Below are positions 53,962 through 63,135 of a DNA stretch of 64,000 nt, piece by piece. Location of the stretch: positions 124,001 to 188,000 of the forward strand of contig NZ_JAHKPK010000022.1 of the NCBI RefSeq assembly GCF_018860665.1, in the 5' to 3' direction. Made by a program: the position numbers and the translations under genes. Position 1 is the stretch's first letter. Each line of letters starts with the position of its first letter. The notes under the pieces were generated by a model. That model saw only the letters and a list, made by a program, of their open reading frames with translations, did no database searches and had not been told where the DNA came from. The stretch comes from Pacificibacter marinus (GTDB lineage: Bacteria > Pseudomonadota > Alphaproteobacteria > Rhodobacterales > Rhodobacteraceae).

Positions 53962-54684
53962 TTAGTTCTTCTTCGCAACGCGTGCCAGCACCGCAACGGA
54001 AACTTGAACGGCACCGCCTTGCAGACAGGCCTTAGCACAGGTCGTTAAAGTGGCACCTGTGGTCATAACATCATCGATTAACAAAACATGGCGGCCCTTA
54101 AGTGTCTGAACGTGATGCGGTCTCAAAGCTATAGCGTTCGAGACGACATCCGCACGCTCTTGCGCCGTCATGCCATCAAGTTTGCGTGTGGCAATTCGTC
54201 TTTGCAATAGATTTGGACAGTGATCCAGCTCCAACAACCGTGATACGCGGCGTGAAAGCAGCAAAGACTGATTGTACCTACGTCGAACCCCGCGAAACCA
54301 ATGCAGCGGCACAGGTGCGACAATCATATCTGTCGTCACCAAAGGGCGCGCCGCCTCGGCCAACCAAGCACCAGCAGGATGGGCAAGATCCGTTCTATCT
54401 CCGTGCTTTAGACGCAAAACGATAGATCTGGCGTTCCCCTCATACAACAAGGCAGCACGCGCGCGCGACCACGACCGCGGCACAACACGACATGAATCAC
54501 ACAAATCACCACTCTCGACCTCACCAATCAACGGGGCTGCACACATTTCACAACCATTTTGCTTGATAAAGGGCGTATCGGCCCAACATTTTGGACAAAG
54601 ACCATGCACAAAGTCGACTATTTCGTCGCATGTTAGGCATTGAGGGGGGTATAAGAACCGCGCCAGTCTTTGCATTTTCCGCAT
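53962..54684 (-). CDS. ComF-family phosphoribosyltransferase-like protein
   Basis: A 240-residue ComF-like protein. The N-terminal zinc region has CLTCDEI, CPKC, CEMC and CDSC pairs (residues about 16-70); the C-terminal domain has the PRPP-binding motif VLLIDDVMTTGATLTTCAKA. In naturally competent bacteria ComF is needed for DNA uptake; in roseobacters its role is unproven. Divergent from the methyltransferase at 54724. Confidence 0.88.
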   Translation of the reverse strand: MRKMQRLARFLYPPQCLTCDEIVDFVHGLCPKCWADTPFIKQNGCEMCAAPLIGEVESGDLCDSCRVVPRSWSRARAALLYEGNARSIVLRLKHGDRTDLAHPAGAWLAEAARPLVTTDMIVAPVPLHWFRGVRRRYNQSLLLSRRVSRLLELDHCPNLLQRRIATRKLDGMTAQERADVVSNAIALRPHHVQTLKGRHVLLIDDVMTTGATLTTCAKACLQGGAVQVSVAVLARVAKKN

Positions 54685-54723
54685 GACTTCCTAAGTTGGC
54701 CCAACTTCACCGGAAGAGAGCTT

Positions 54724-55560
54724 ATGTCCAATACCTCCCCCCTTGTTGATCGCGCTCAATTGATGCGCAACCGTCTGCGCGCCAAGCGTATAGGGGGAGA
54801 TTTTTTTCTGCACCATGAGGCACGTCTTGAAATTCAAGATCGGCTCGACATGGTTAACAAACCGTTTACATCGCCAGCAATTGTCACGAGTTTTCCCGAG
54901 CTTTGGCAATCATGGTTCCCTGATGCAACGGTTGTTGCCGATGATGATGTTTTAAACCTGCAAGAGCGCCAACATGATCTGGTCATCCATGCGATGTCTT
55001 TGCACTGGGCCAATGATCCAGTTGGTCAACTCATTCAATGCAATCGCGCCCTGAAACCTGACGGTCTCATGATCGCTGCGTTTTTTGGCGACCAAACGCT
55101 TCACGAATTGCGGTCTTGTTTGTCGCAAGCCGAAATTGAATGCTCCGGCGGACTGTCACCGCGGGTGTTACCGATGGGGGAACTGCGCGATCTAGGTGGC
55201 TTGCTGCAACGCGCCTCATTTGCTCTGCCTGTGGCCGACAAAACCACCACGAAAGTAACATTTTCGTCTCTAAACCAGCTTATTCACGATCTTCGCGCTA
55301 TGGGAGAAACCTCTGCCTTACACGCACGATCCCGCAAAACCGCGACGCGCGCGCTGTTTGATCTCACTCAGACACTCTACAAAAAACACTTCTCAGACCA
55401 AGATCGGTTGAACGCAACCTTTGATATGGTGTTTTTGACCGGCTGGGCACCAGATTCCAGTCAACCCAAGCCCTTGATGCCCGGATCGGCCAGAACGCGC
55501 TTAGCCGATGCCCTTGGGGCAAAAGAATTCAACTTACCAAATGATGCACCGCAGACTTGA
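54724..55560 (+). CDS. SAM-dependent methyltransferase, BioC/NDUFAF5-like
   Basis: A 278-residue methyltransferase-domain protein started at ATG 54724 (MSNTSPLVDRAQLMRNRLRA) with a GGAAGAG upstream. SAM-related segments: DLVIHAMSLHWANDPVGQLI and NRALKPDGLMIAAFFGDQTL; the region LSQAEIECSGGLSPRVLPMG matches proteins related to NDUFAF5 and BioC. The start codon of the frame reaches back to 54670, overlapping comF, so the shorter start is preferred. Substrate unknown. Confidence 0.82.
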   Translation: MSNTSPLVDRAQLMRNRLRAKRIGGDFFLHHEARLEIQDRLDMVNKPFTSPAIVTSFPELWQSWFPDATVVADDDVLNLQERQHDLVIHAMSLHWANDPVGQLIQCNRALKPDGLMIAAFFGDQTLHELRSCLSQAEIECSGGLSPRVLPMGELRDLGGLLQRASFALPVADKTTTKVTFSSLNQLIHDLRAMGETSALHARSRKTATRALFDLTQTLYKKHFSDQDRLNATFDMVFLTGWAPDSSQPKPLMPGSARTRLADALGAKEFNLPNDAPQT

Positions 55561-55613
55561 ACAATTTTGACTGCGCCCTAGCCTAATAGAATACAAAAAG
55601 ACAGGATCACGCG

Positions 55614-56699
55614 ATGGGAACCATGAAGCCAACACGGCTCAACACAAATGCCGACGATGCCGTTTGCCCAGCGCATGCGACAACGGATCATCCAAAGATT
55701 CCAAAGCAAAAAATCGGAGTGCTTCTGGCGAATTTGGGCACACCTGATGCGACGGACTATTGGTCTATGCGCAAATACTTAAGTGAGTTTTTGTCAGACA
55801 AACGCGTTGTCGATTACCCTGCTTGGAAATGGCAACCAATATTGCAGGGCATCATCTTGTCCGTCCGCCCGTCAAAATCTGGCGCTGCTTATAAATCCAT
55901 CTGGAACAATGAAGCTAATGAAAGTCCGCTTGCGACAATCACAAAGCAACAAACCTCCGCCATTTCAGCCGCGTTAGGGTCTAAATATGGTGACGAGGTG
56001 GTGGTCGATTACTGCATGCGCTATGGCAATCCATCGACCAAATCAAAGGTGGCCGAAATGGTTGCTGAGGGCTGTACGAAGATCCTGTTTTTTCCGCTTT
56101 ATCCACAATACGCAGGTGCGACGGTCGCAACGGCAAACGATCAATTTTTTCGCGCGTTGATGGAAGAAAACTGGCAGCCCGCTGTGCGCACGGTCGAGCC
56201 CTATTTTGACAAACCTGAATACATCGATGCCTTGGCGCAATCCATTAAGCGCAGCTATGCTCGTACGGCAAAAAAACCAGATATTCTGATTTGCTCCTAT
56301 CATGGCTTACCAGAACGTTACCTAAAGGAAGGCGGCGATCCTTATCACTGCCACTGCCATAAAACGACACGATTGCTGAAAGAACAGCTAGGTTGGGCGG
56401 ATACGGAAATCATGACAACCTTCCAATCCAAGTTTGGACCCGAAGAATGGCTTCAACCTTATACGGTTGAAGAGGTTGCGCGTCAGGCAAAGGCTGGCAA
56501 CAAAAGCATCGCGATCTGCGCGCCAGCATTTTCTGCCGATTGCATCGAGACGCTTGAAGAAATCAACGAGGAAATCAAAGAAAGCTTTGAGCACGCAGGT
56601 GGCGAAGATTTCTTGTACATTCCCTGCCTCAATGACGACGACGCGCATATTTCAGCGCTGTGCACAGTCATCGAAACCAATCTTGCAGGCTGGATTTAG
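55614..56699 (+). CDS. hemH: Ferrochelatase
   Basis: Inserts Fe(II) into protoporphyrin IX in the last step of heme synthesis. 361 residues with an N-terminal extension of about 30. Motifs: VLLANLGTPDATDYWSMRKY, the SYHGLPERY region with catalytic His (near 225-232), and TFQSKFGPEEWLQPYT, then CAPAFSADCIETLEEI. No C-terminal membrane helix is seen. A terminator-type hairpin follows. Confidence 0.97.
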   Translation: MGTMKPTRLNTNADDAVCPAHATTDHPKIPKQKIGVLLANLGTPDATDYWSMRKYLSEFLSDKRVVDYPAWKWQPILQGIILSVRPSKSGAAYKSIWNNEANESPLATITKQQTSAISAALGSKYGDEVVVDYCMRYGNPSTKSKVAEMVAEGCTKILFFPLYPQYAGATVATANDQFFRALMEENWQPAVRTVEPYFDKPEYIDALAQSIKRSYARTAKKPDILICSYHGLPERYLKEGGDPYHCHCHKTTRLLKEQLGWADTEIMTTFQSKFGPEEWLQPYTVEEVARQAKAGNKSIAICAPAFSADCIETLEEINEEIKESFEHAGGEDFLYIPCLNDDDAHISALCTVIETNLAGWI

Positions 56700-56704
56700 G
56701 GCAT

Positions 56705-56738
56705 AAAAAATGGCGGCCCCGATCACAGGGTCGCCATT
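56705..56738 (-). terminator. Intrinsic terminator downstream of the L,D-transpeptidase gene
   Basis: AATGGCGGCCC (56709-56719) and GGGTCGCCATT (56728-56738) form an 11-bp stem with one G-T pair; the minus strand has T6 after it. It lies between the convergent hemH and L,D-transpeptidase genes and terminates the latter. Confidence 0.88.
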
Positions 56739-56761
56739 ATATAACTGCCAACGCAATTGCG

Positions 56762-57355
56762 TTAAATCAACAAAACCTGCGCGCCGTTGCCAACGAGATC
56801 GTACAATTCTTTGATGTGCTCGTTATACAAACCAATGCAGCCGTTTGACGAACGGCGACCAATTTTACGTGTGTCATGCGTGCCGTGAATGCGATAATAG
56901 GTCCACGACAGGTACAAAGCATGCGTGCCCAACGGATTGTCCGGACCTGGTCCGACAAAACTTGGCCATTCTGGATTGCGAATGCGCATAGATGGCGTCG
57001 GTGCCCATGATGGCCCCTCGACCTTGCGGATGACAGATGTCCGGCCAAGGCGTGTCAGGTCTTCGGATAATGGGACTGAAGTCGGATACAATTTGTAAAT
57101 TGACTGATCTTCGCTCCAGTAATGTAATGCTCTGGATGTCGTATCGACCAATATCGCGCCGTTGCGTGTATTGTCAAAATACGGACGCCAATCCAAAGAG
57201 CGAAAGCTCGAAATATTACGACGTACGACTTCAGAAATATCGCGTTCAACTTCTGTAGAATTGTCAGTTTGCGCCAAAGCAGGTGCAGCCACACAAGCAG
57301 TGGACACTGCTACAAAGGCGCGTCTTGAGAGTTTGGTATCGACTTTATTGGTCAT
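56762..57355 (-). CDS. Periplasmic L,D-transpeptidase (YkuD family)
   Basis: A 197-residue exported protein started at ATG 57355. The N-terminus has a twin-arginine signal-like motif (KLSRRAFVAVST) and a hydrophobic stretch ending in an Ala-rich cleavage region. The YkuD domain contains the catalytic motif IHGTHDTRKIGRRSSNGC with His and Cys (near 160-180). It probably forms 3-3 crosslinks or attaches proteins to peptidoglycan. A second YkuD gene is at 58076. Confidence 0.92.
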   Translation of the reverse strand: MTNKVDTKLSRRAFVAVSTACVAAPALAQTDNSTEVERDISEVVRRNISSFRSLDWRPYFDNTRNGAILVDTTSRALHYWSEDQSIYKLYPTSVPLSEDLTRLGRTSVIRKVEGPSWAPTPSMRIRNPEWPSFVGPGPDNPLGTHALYLSWTYYRIHGTHDTRKIGRRSSNGCIGLYNEHIKELYDLVGNGAQVLLI

Positions 57356-57516
57356 AATGGACCCCAAAACAGTTATTTCATAGTGCCATGTATATGGCGC
57401 GATTGTCGCAGTCGCAAATCAAACAATCATTGGCGGCGAAAACACGCGGACATGATTTGATCATACATCATTTTCAGGATAGGTGATTCTAAGATCGTAT
57501 TCAGGGTACTAAAAAA

Positions 57517-58053
57517 ATGACGCGTTTCATTGTTCTGCTTCTTGTTTCCATTATCGGCCTAAGTGCATGCGAAAGCAACACCCCCGCATTAGGGCCCGAC
57601 GGGAAACCGCTGCCACGTGTTTATCGGATCAGCGCGCGCGAAGAAGCCAAGGTTCAATACCGTATGCTTGATTCAATCAACGCCTTGCGCGCCGCAGCTG
57701 GCGCACCAGAAATCAAGTTGAATTCCAACCTAAACGCAGCGGCGGCCACTCATTCGCAAGACATGAAAAACCAAAATCGCCCGTGGCATTTCGGATCAGA
57801 TGGATCATCGCCCATCGATCGCGTTGCGCGCTCAGGCTACATCGGCACAATGCTCGGCGAAAACATTTCGGAAACATATGAATCCGAATTGGAAACATTG
57901 GGTGCGTGGATGGAGCAGCCAGATACACGCGAGATCATTTTGGATTCTCGCGCTACAGACCTTGGCTTTGCATGGTTCCAAGAACAAGGCGGCAAACTTT
58001 GGTGGACAATGATTTTGGGTAGCGCAGCGCCGCAGTTCGCCAGCACTGAATAG
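57517..58053 (+). CDS. CAP-domain lipoprotein
   Basis: A 178-residue lipoprotein: hydrophobic signal (MTRFIVLLLVSIIGLSAC) with lipobox LSAC and Cys18, then a CAP/SCP-like domain with MLDSINALRAAAGAPEIKLN, AAAATHSQDMKNQNRPWHFG and MLGENISETYE. In bacteria CAP proteins are extracytoplasmic with mostly unknown function. It sits between two YkuD transpeptidase genes on the opposite strand. Confidence 0.88.
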   Translation: MTRFIVLLLVSIIGLSACESNTPALGPDGKPLPRVYRISAREEAKVQYRMLDSINALRAAAGAPEIKLNSNLNAAAATHSQDMKNQNRPWHFGSDGSSPIDRVARSGYIGTMLGENISETYESELETLGAWMEQPDTREIILDSRATDLGFAWFQEQGGKLWWTMILGSAAPQFASTE

Positions 58054-58075
58054 AACACGGCGATCGGCACCTGCC

Positions 58076-58576
58076 CTAAGGATGGATGTCGATTTGCGTT
58101 CCCGTGGCAACCATCATGTAGATTTCTTCCATGTGTTTGTCTTTTACGGCAATACAGCCTGCGGTCCAATCACGCCCGCGGCCTTTGTGTTCACCCGCTC
58201 GGCCGTGAATGAAAATTTCACCACCAGGACTGCGGCCATATGCACGTGCATAGGCAATATCACGGCTGTTTGGATAAGAGATTCCAATCGAAAGGTGATA
58301 CTGCGACTGCGGGTTTTTACGATCAATAATGTAGCTGCCTTCAGGTGTTTTTCCATCACCCTCAAATTGCTTATGGCCCACAGGAACACCCCCAAGGCCA
58401 ACCTTATATTTTTTCAACACCTTGGTTCCGCTCAGCAAATACAAACGACGCCTACCCTTATACAGCACGACACGAGTCACGCGCGGCCCAGAATATGGGG
58501 TTAAAGTGCGTGAAAACGCAACTGAGGGGAAAAGGCTAACCGCAGCCAAGACTGCTATAACGTTGCGGCGTTCCAT
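58076..58576 (-). CDS. Periplasmic L,D-transpeptidase-like protein (YkuD family)
   Basis: A 166-residue exported YkuD protein started at ATG 58576 (MERRNVIAVLAAVSLFPSVA), where a signal peptide with an AFS cleavage region appears; the frame is open to 58762. Catalytic motif IHGRAGEHKGRGRDWTAGC with TAGC instead of the usual SxGC near residue 145. GGVPVGHKQFEGDGKTPEG is the conserved upstream block. It lies 67 bp after the rRNA methyltransferase gene on the same strand. Confidence 0.9.
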   Translation of the reverse strand: MERRNVIAVLAAVSLFPSVAFSRTLTPYSGPRVTRVVLYKGRRRLYLLSGTKVLKKYKVGLGGVPVGHKQFEGDGKTPEGSYIIDRKNPQSQYHLSIGISYPNSRDIAYARAYGRSPGGEIFIHGRAGEHKGRGRDWTAGCIAVKDKHMEEIYMMVATGTQIDIHP

Positions 58577-58643
58577 TATTACATCCAAACCTGTTTTTGC
58601 TGCGTATACGCCAGCAATCACAATGCTCAAAGTAAATTCTGTA

Positions 58644-59861
58644 TCAGGTGCGACTGAATTTTGCCGCGATTTCCACGTGAGGCGACCACCTGAACTGATC
58701 GACAACATGTAGCCAATCAATTGCAAAGCCTGCCTCAACAAGCGTTTTGGCGTCTCGTCCAAATGTCACAGGGTTACAGGACACAAAACCAATCGATTGC
58801 AATTTGCTTTTGGCCAATTCACCCGTTTGCGCCAAAGCACCTGCACGCGGCGGGTCGATGATTGCCGCATCAAATTTGTTCAACTCATCCGGCAACAAAG
58901 GTTGGCGAAACAAGTCGCGCGTGGCAACCGTGACAGGCTTTAACCCCGAAGCTGTTTTCCACGCTTCTGACAGGCTGTTAAGCATCGCTTTTTCCCCCTC
59001 AACCGCATGAACTTCGGCAAATTCGGCCATGGGCAGAGCAAAGGTGCCGCAGCCCGAAAAGAGATCGACCACACGCTCCGCGCCAGATACAGCCTCTTTC
59101 ATCAAGGCAATAAGAGATTGCTCGCCGTGGCGTGTGGCTTGCAAAAATGCGCCTGGAGGCGGCACAAGGCGTGCGCGCCCAAATGACAAAAAGGGGCGAG
59201 TTTCTTGCACAACCTCATCGCCATTCCATGACAGGCGAATGATCCCATATTTACGAACAACGCCAGCCAAATCAGAACGCAATTCCATATCGAGCTCTTT
59301 GCCATCAACAACAGAAACGTCCAAGCCAGCGTCAGAATCCGTCACGGTAATTGCCATCTCAACACGACGAGACCCGCCGATCTGAACCAAATCCTCAAAT
59401 GCAGGCAGCCCATTCATAATTTTTTGCGTCATCAACACACAATTGGGCACAGGCACCAAAGTACCAGAGGCACGACCATGCAGCCCAACCAAAACACCTT
59501 TTTTTGTACGTCGCCCCGCAAAAGTCGCACGGCGGCGCGATTGGTTTGGTGAAGTAAAAACACTCGAAATCGGCACATCAATGCCTTGATGCGACAAGGC
59601 TGTGCGCACGACATCGGATTTCCAATTCGCAACAAAATCGTCTGACGCGTGCTGCAAGGCACAGCCGCCGCAGGCCTTGAAGTGCACGCAGGGTGGCTTC
59701 ACGCGATCTGGTGATGGTGTAACAATGCTTGGGCTTACGATACGGTCGCCAGTGATGTCGCCTTCAACGATTTCACCGGGCAATGTTTTGGCAGCAAAGA
59801 TTGGACCAACCGCGATACCATCACCGTGGTGCCCAAGTCGTGTGATTTCTATCTGTGTCAT
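58644..59861 (-). CDS. Class I SAM-dependent RNA (uracil-5-)methyltransferase (RlmD/TrmA-type)
   Basis: A 405-residue RNA m5U methyltransferase, started at ATG 59861 (MTQIEITRLGHHGDGIAVGP), overlapping the cca stop by 4 bp. N-terminal TRAM-like domain, then iron-sulfur cysteines (CVHFKACGGCALQH, and a later Cys in VPVPNCVLM), the SAM motif VVDLFSGCGTFALPMAEF, DPPRAGA, and the catalytic VSCNPVTFGRD. Typical target is U in 23S rRNA or tRNA; which one is not clear. Part of hslO-nudix-cca-RNA methyltransferase. Confidence 0.9.
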   Translation of the reverse strand: MTQIEITRLGHHGDGIAVGPIFAAKTLPGEIVEGDITGDRIVSPSIVTPSPDRVKPPCVHFKACGGCALQHASDDFVANWKSDVVRTALSHQGIDVPISSVFTSPNQSRRRATFAGRRTKKGVLVGLHGRASGTLVPVPNCVLMTQKIMNGLPAFEDLVQIGGSRRVEMAITVTDSDAGLDVSVVDGKELDMELRSDLAGVVRKYGIIRLSWNGDEVVQETRPFLSFGRARLVPPPGAFLQATRHGEQSLIALMKEAVSGAERVVDLFSGCGTFALPMAEFAEVHAVEGEKAMLNSLSEAWKTASGLKPVTVATRDLFRQPLLPDELNKFDAAIIDPPRAGALAQTGELAKSKLQSIGFVSCNPVTFGRDAKTLVEAGFAIDWLHVVDQFRWSPHVEIAAKFSRT

Positions 59862-61021
59862 GTCGACTTGGTTTCCAATATTTGCATCAATTTCGCCTTG
59901 GTTAGGGCAAAACCGGACGCCAGCCAAGCATGTTGTAGCGTCTTCAACGCCTCGCCAAGCTCAGCACCGGTGTATTCGGGCATTAAATCTTGGGCTCTGA
60001 CCGGAAAAACCTGCTTAGATGCCGTCAAAATTTGCTCCCTTACATCGGTTTGCAATGGCTGCTCAAACACAGCCGCGCGCAATGCTGCAATACAAAGCGC
60101 CATATCAGCACCTTCTACAAATGCGATCTCATAAACTGAGCGTCCATGGCCCATCGCATCTTTAAATTTCGCAAGCCGCACAGATTGCTTTCTCGACAGT
60201 TTGAGCAAAGGCCCAGCATCCTCACCGCCCAGCGCGGCAAGTCGCGCCATGGGGTCGATATGGAATTCTTGTGACACATATGGGTAAAACGAACGCCCAG
60301 ACGCACCTGGCAAAATTGCTTGAAGAACGCCAGTCATCTCCATCCCGCCAATAGAGGCACTCGGGTCACGCGCAGATAGCAGTTTAATGATTTCAGATCC
60401 TACGCGCTCTTTAGACAGGCCACTCAAGCCGTCTAAGTTTTCAGCACATCCTGCCAGTGCATCTGCATCAAGGCCTGCATCAGCATCGCCGTATGTCGCA
60501 TGAAACCTGAAAAACCGCAGAATACGCAGATAGTCCTCGCGGATACGGTCCTGAGGCACGCCAATGAAGCGCACCTTGCGCGCCCTTAAATCAGCCATGC
60601 CGCCAAGCGGGTCTAAGACTACACCGTCCAAATCCACATAAAGCGCATTCATCGTAAAATCGCGACGACATGCATCCTCTTCTAAACTGTCAGAAAAAGC
60701 GACAACAGCGCGACGCCCATCTGTGGCGACATCACGCCTAAACGTCGTTATTTCAAAGGGTTCTCCACCCGCGATGACAGTGATTGTTCCGTGTTCGATC
60801 CCTGTGGGAATGGCTTTGAACCCAGCCGATTTTGCAAGCTTCATCACAGCTTCGGGCCGCATTGGCGTCGAGATATCCAGATCGGTGACAGGCACACCCA
60901 TCAAACTGTTGCGTATACAACCGCCAACAAAATAGGCCGATTGATCTGCTGATTTGAACATTTTAATGACAGTTTGAGTGACTTCAGCTTGGAACCAACT
61001 GTATGTTTTTACCGACTTCAC
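59858..61021 (-). CDS. cca: CCA tRNA nucleotidyltransferase/poly(A) polymerase family
   Basis: Class II nucleotidyltransferase adding or repairing the 3' CCA of tRNA. I prefer GTG 61021, overlapping the nudix stop as GTGA, giving 387 residues; the open frame extends to 61126 but through the nudix gene. Head motif: FVGGCIRNSLMGVPVTDLDI with DLD metal-binding acids, RRDFTMNALYVDLDGVVLDP and the DRIREDYLRILRFFRFHATY neck motif. Confidence 0.93.
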   Translation of the reverse strand: MKSVKTYSWFQAEVTQTVIKMFKSADQSAYFVGGCIRNSLMGVPVTDLDISTPMRPEAVMKLAKSAGFKAIPTGIEHGTITVIAGGEPFEITTFRRDVATDGRRAVVAFSDSLEEDACRRDFTMNALYVDLDGVVLDPLGGMADLRARKVRFIGVPQDRIREDYLRILRFFRFHATYGDADAGLDADALAGCAENLDGLSGLSKERVGSEIIKLLSARDPSASIGGMEMTGVLQAILPGASGRSFYPYVSQEFHIDPMARLAALGGEDAGPLLKLSRKQSVRLAKFKDAMGHGRSVYEIAFVEGADMALCIAALRAAVFEQPLQTDVREQILTASKQVFPVRAQDLMPEYTGAELGEALKTLQHAWLASGFALTKAKLMQILETKST

Positions 61022-61617
61022 AGGCTGACCTTTTGTGCGAAAGATCGCAAAACCCGCGCGGTGGCACCCCAAATATAATAGGGACCATAGGGGACCGTAT
61101 AAAACTTGCGGACCTGTCTGCGCCAAATGCGCGATTGAATGGTGTAATTCGATATATCCAAAACATGCAGCAAAGGTACTTCAAACATCTCGGACACTTC
61201 AGCCGCCTCCAAACGAGGGGTGAAATTTTGTGTCACCCAGCCAACCACAGGATGCATGGTATAATTCGATATAGTTTCATGACTGGGTAACTCGCCAAGC
61301 ACATCGACATTTTCAGGCGGAAGGCCGATTTCTTCATCAGCTTCACGTAAAGCAGCCGCAATATGTGTGGCATCGGTGGGGTCGACACGCCCACCCGGAA
61401 ACGCAATTTGGCCCGGATGGTGTTTGATCGTTGAGGATCGCTTGGTCAGAATTAGCTGCAAACCATAGTCTCGTTCAACAATCGGCAACAGCACGCCTGC
61501 GGGCTTTAAAACAACAGCTTTTGGTCGCGCCTTAGGATTGAGATCAAAATCAGATGACGGGCGGCCATCAAGTGACAGCGCCCGTTCAATCTTCAGTCTA
61601 TCAATCCGCGTCACCAT
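61018..61617 (-). CDS. CoA pyrophosphatase (NUDIX hydrolase)
   Basis: A 199-residue NUDIX hydrolase. Besides the NUDIX box (GGRVDPTDATHIAAALREAD, then EEIGL), the CoA-type signature LTKRSSTIKHHPGQIAFPGG precedes it, marking the CoA diphosphatase group (NudL/Nudt7-like). I prefer the ATG at 61617; the frame is open to 61644. It overlaps hslO by 17 bp at its start and cca by 4 bp at its end. Confidence 0.9.
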   Translation of the reverse strand: MVTRIDRLKIERALSLDGRPSSDFDLNPKARPKAVVLKPAGVLLPIVERDYGLQLILTKRSSTIKHHPGQIAFPGGRVDPTDATHIAAALREADEEIGLPPENVDVLGELPSHETISNYTMHPVVGWVTQNFTPRLEAAEVSEMFEVPLLHVLDISNYTIQSRIWRRQVRKFYTVPYGPYYIWGATARVLRSFAQKVSL

Positions 61618-62602
61618 CGGTCTTTGCCTTTGCTTCAAACCCAAGAGTTTTTGGGTCCATTACGTAATGCGCGCCACAGAATTGGCAATCCGCTGACACA
61701 GTACCTTCTTCAGTTGTCATCGTGGCGATGTCTTTCGCGGAATAGATTGAAAGACTGTTACGTACGCTTTTCTCAGAACAGCTGCACCCAAAGGCTACCG
61801 GTTGAGCATCAAACACACGGGGTTTATCCTCATGGAACAAACGCACCAACAGATCTGTTGGCTGCACACTTGGTCCAATCAATTCTAGAGGATCAACGGT
61901 ATCAAGCAAGATGTTAGCGCGATTCCAGTTTTCAAAGTCATCCCCATCCAAAATATCGGATGCCGTCAGCAAACTCTCGTCGCTTGTGCTCTCAAGAGGT
62001 GCCGCACTTGGTGATGCTTTAGGCATTTTTTGCAACATAACGCCACCAGCACGCCATTTTTCATCGTCGCCTGCAAGCGTAGAGCGACCGAAAGCCAGCT
62101 CGAAACGTGTTGGAAGTTGCTCTGACTGTGCAAAATACGCCTCAGCACAGCGAGACAACGACTCAGCGGTTAGCGGCGTGATACCCTGATAAGGTTTATT
62201 ACCTTCACCTTGGTCGATCAAAATCGCAAAATAACCTTTACCAACTTGATCATAGGCAGTTCCATTGGGGTCAAGGCGGTTCGCATCATACGAAGCATAT
62301 GCACGAATACGCGCTGGTTTGCCGTCAGCTGTGGGCGCATAATAATCGGTCGCAATAATGCGTGCAGGGCCATCGCTGCGAATTTGAATAGACAGCTTCC
62401 ATCGCAATTTGATTGTTTGACCAATCATTGCTGTCAGCAAAGCAACTTCAGCGACAAGCGCCTCGATCACTGGGGGGTAATCATGTTGCTCGAGAACTTG
62501 CTCAAGAACACCATCAAGACGGGCCACACGGCCGCGCACATCTGATTGATCGAGTTGAAACGGGAGAACAGTGTCATCCCAAGCGATTTTTGATCCAAGC
62601 AT
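61601..62602 (-). CDS. hslO: Redox-regulated chaperone Hsp33
   Basis: A holdase activated by oxidation of a C-terminal zinc cluster. 333 residues. The zinc cysteines are visible as GCSCSEKSV and DCQFCGAHYV (CxC and CxxC) in the last quarter. N-terminal domain includes IEALVAEVALLTAMIGQTIK. First gene of the hslO-nudix-cca-RNA methyltransferase operon; divergent from the NUDIX gene at 62680. Confidence 0.95.
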   Translation of the reverse strand: MLGSKIAWDDTVLPFQLDQSDVRGRVARLDGVLEQVLEQHDYPPVIEALVAEVALLTAMIGQTIKLRWKLSIQIRSDGPARIIATDYYAPTADGKPARIRAYASYDANRLDPNGTAYDQVGKGYFAILIDQGEGNKPYQGITPLTAESLSRCAEAYFAQSEQLPTRFELAFGRSTLAGDDEKWRAGGVMLQKMPKASPSAAPLESTSDESLLTASDILDGDDFENWNRANILLDTVDPLELIGPSVQPTDLLVRLFHEDKPRVFDAQPVAFGCSCSEKSVRNSLSIYSAKDIATMTTEEGTVSADCQFCGAHYVMDPKTLGFEAKAKTDGDAD

Positions 62603-62679
62603 TTTCGGTTCCCTTGCACGTCGCAGGTTGGCATACCTTGTTCATATAAGGGCGGCAACCTCTGGGAAAAGGGCTAGAT

Positions 62680-63135
62680 ATGATTCGACGCTATGGTGAT
62701 CCAAAAATAAACGGTATTTCCTATACATTGCGCCCCGGTGCATACGCTATTTTGCCTTTGAATGGCTCTTTGCTGTTGACCCATCAAGCGGCCCCTACAC
62801 CAGAGTTTCAGCTTCCAGGTGGCGGCATCGACAAGGGCGAGTCCCCAATCGCGGCGTTACATCGTGAAGTCATTGAGGAAACAGGCTGGCGGATTTCAAA
62901 ACCACTATTTTTACATGCCTTTCGTAGGTTCGTATTCATGCCTGACTACAACATGTGGGCGGAAAAAATGTGTAAAATATACGTCGCGCGACCTGTTCGA
63001 CGTCTCGGAAATCCAACTGAAGTTGGTCATGCCGCAAAATGGGTGCCCTTTGCGCAAGCACTCGATTGCCTTGGCAACCCAGGTGACAGAGCTGCCGTTA
63101 CTGAGTACTTGGGCCTGTATACTCAAGAAGGATAG
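62680..63135 (+). CDS. NUDIX hydrolase
   Basis: A 151-residue NUDIX protein with the box GGGIDKGESPIAALHREVIE followed by ETGW. The N-terminal part (MIRRYGDPKINGISYTLRPG) resembles mRNA/RppH-independent NUDIX proteins of unknown substrate. Starts at ATG 62680 in the 77-bp divergent gap with hslO. The last 38 bases overlap the 3' end of the SpoIIE-type phosphatase gene on the opposite strand. Confidence 0.88.
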   Translation: MIRRYGDPKINGISYTLRPGAYAILPLNGSLLLTHQAAPTPEFQLPGGGIDKGESPIAALHREVIEETGWRISKPLFLHAFRRFVFMPDYNMWAEKMCKIYVARPVRRLGNPTEVGHAAKWVPFAQALDCLGNPGDRAAVTEYLGLYTQEG

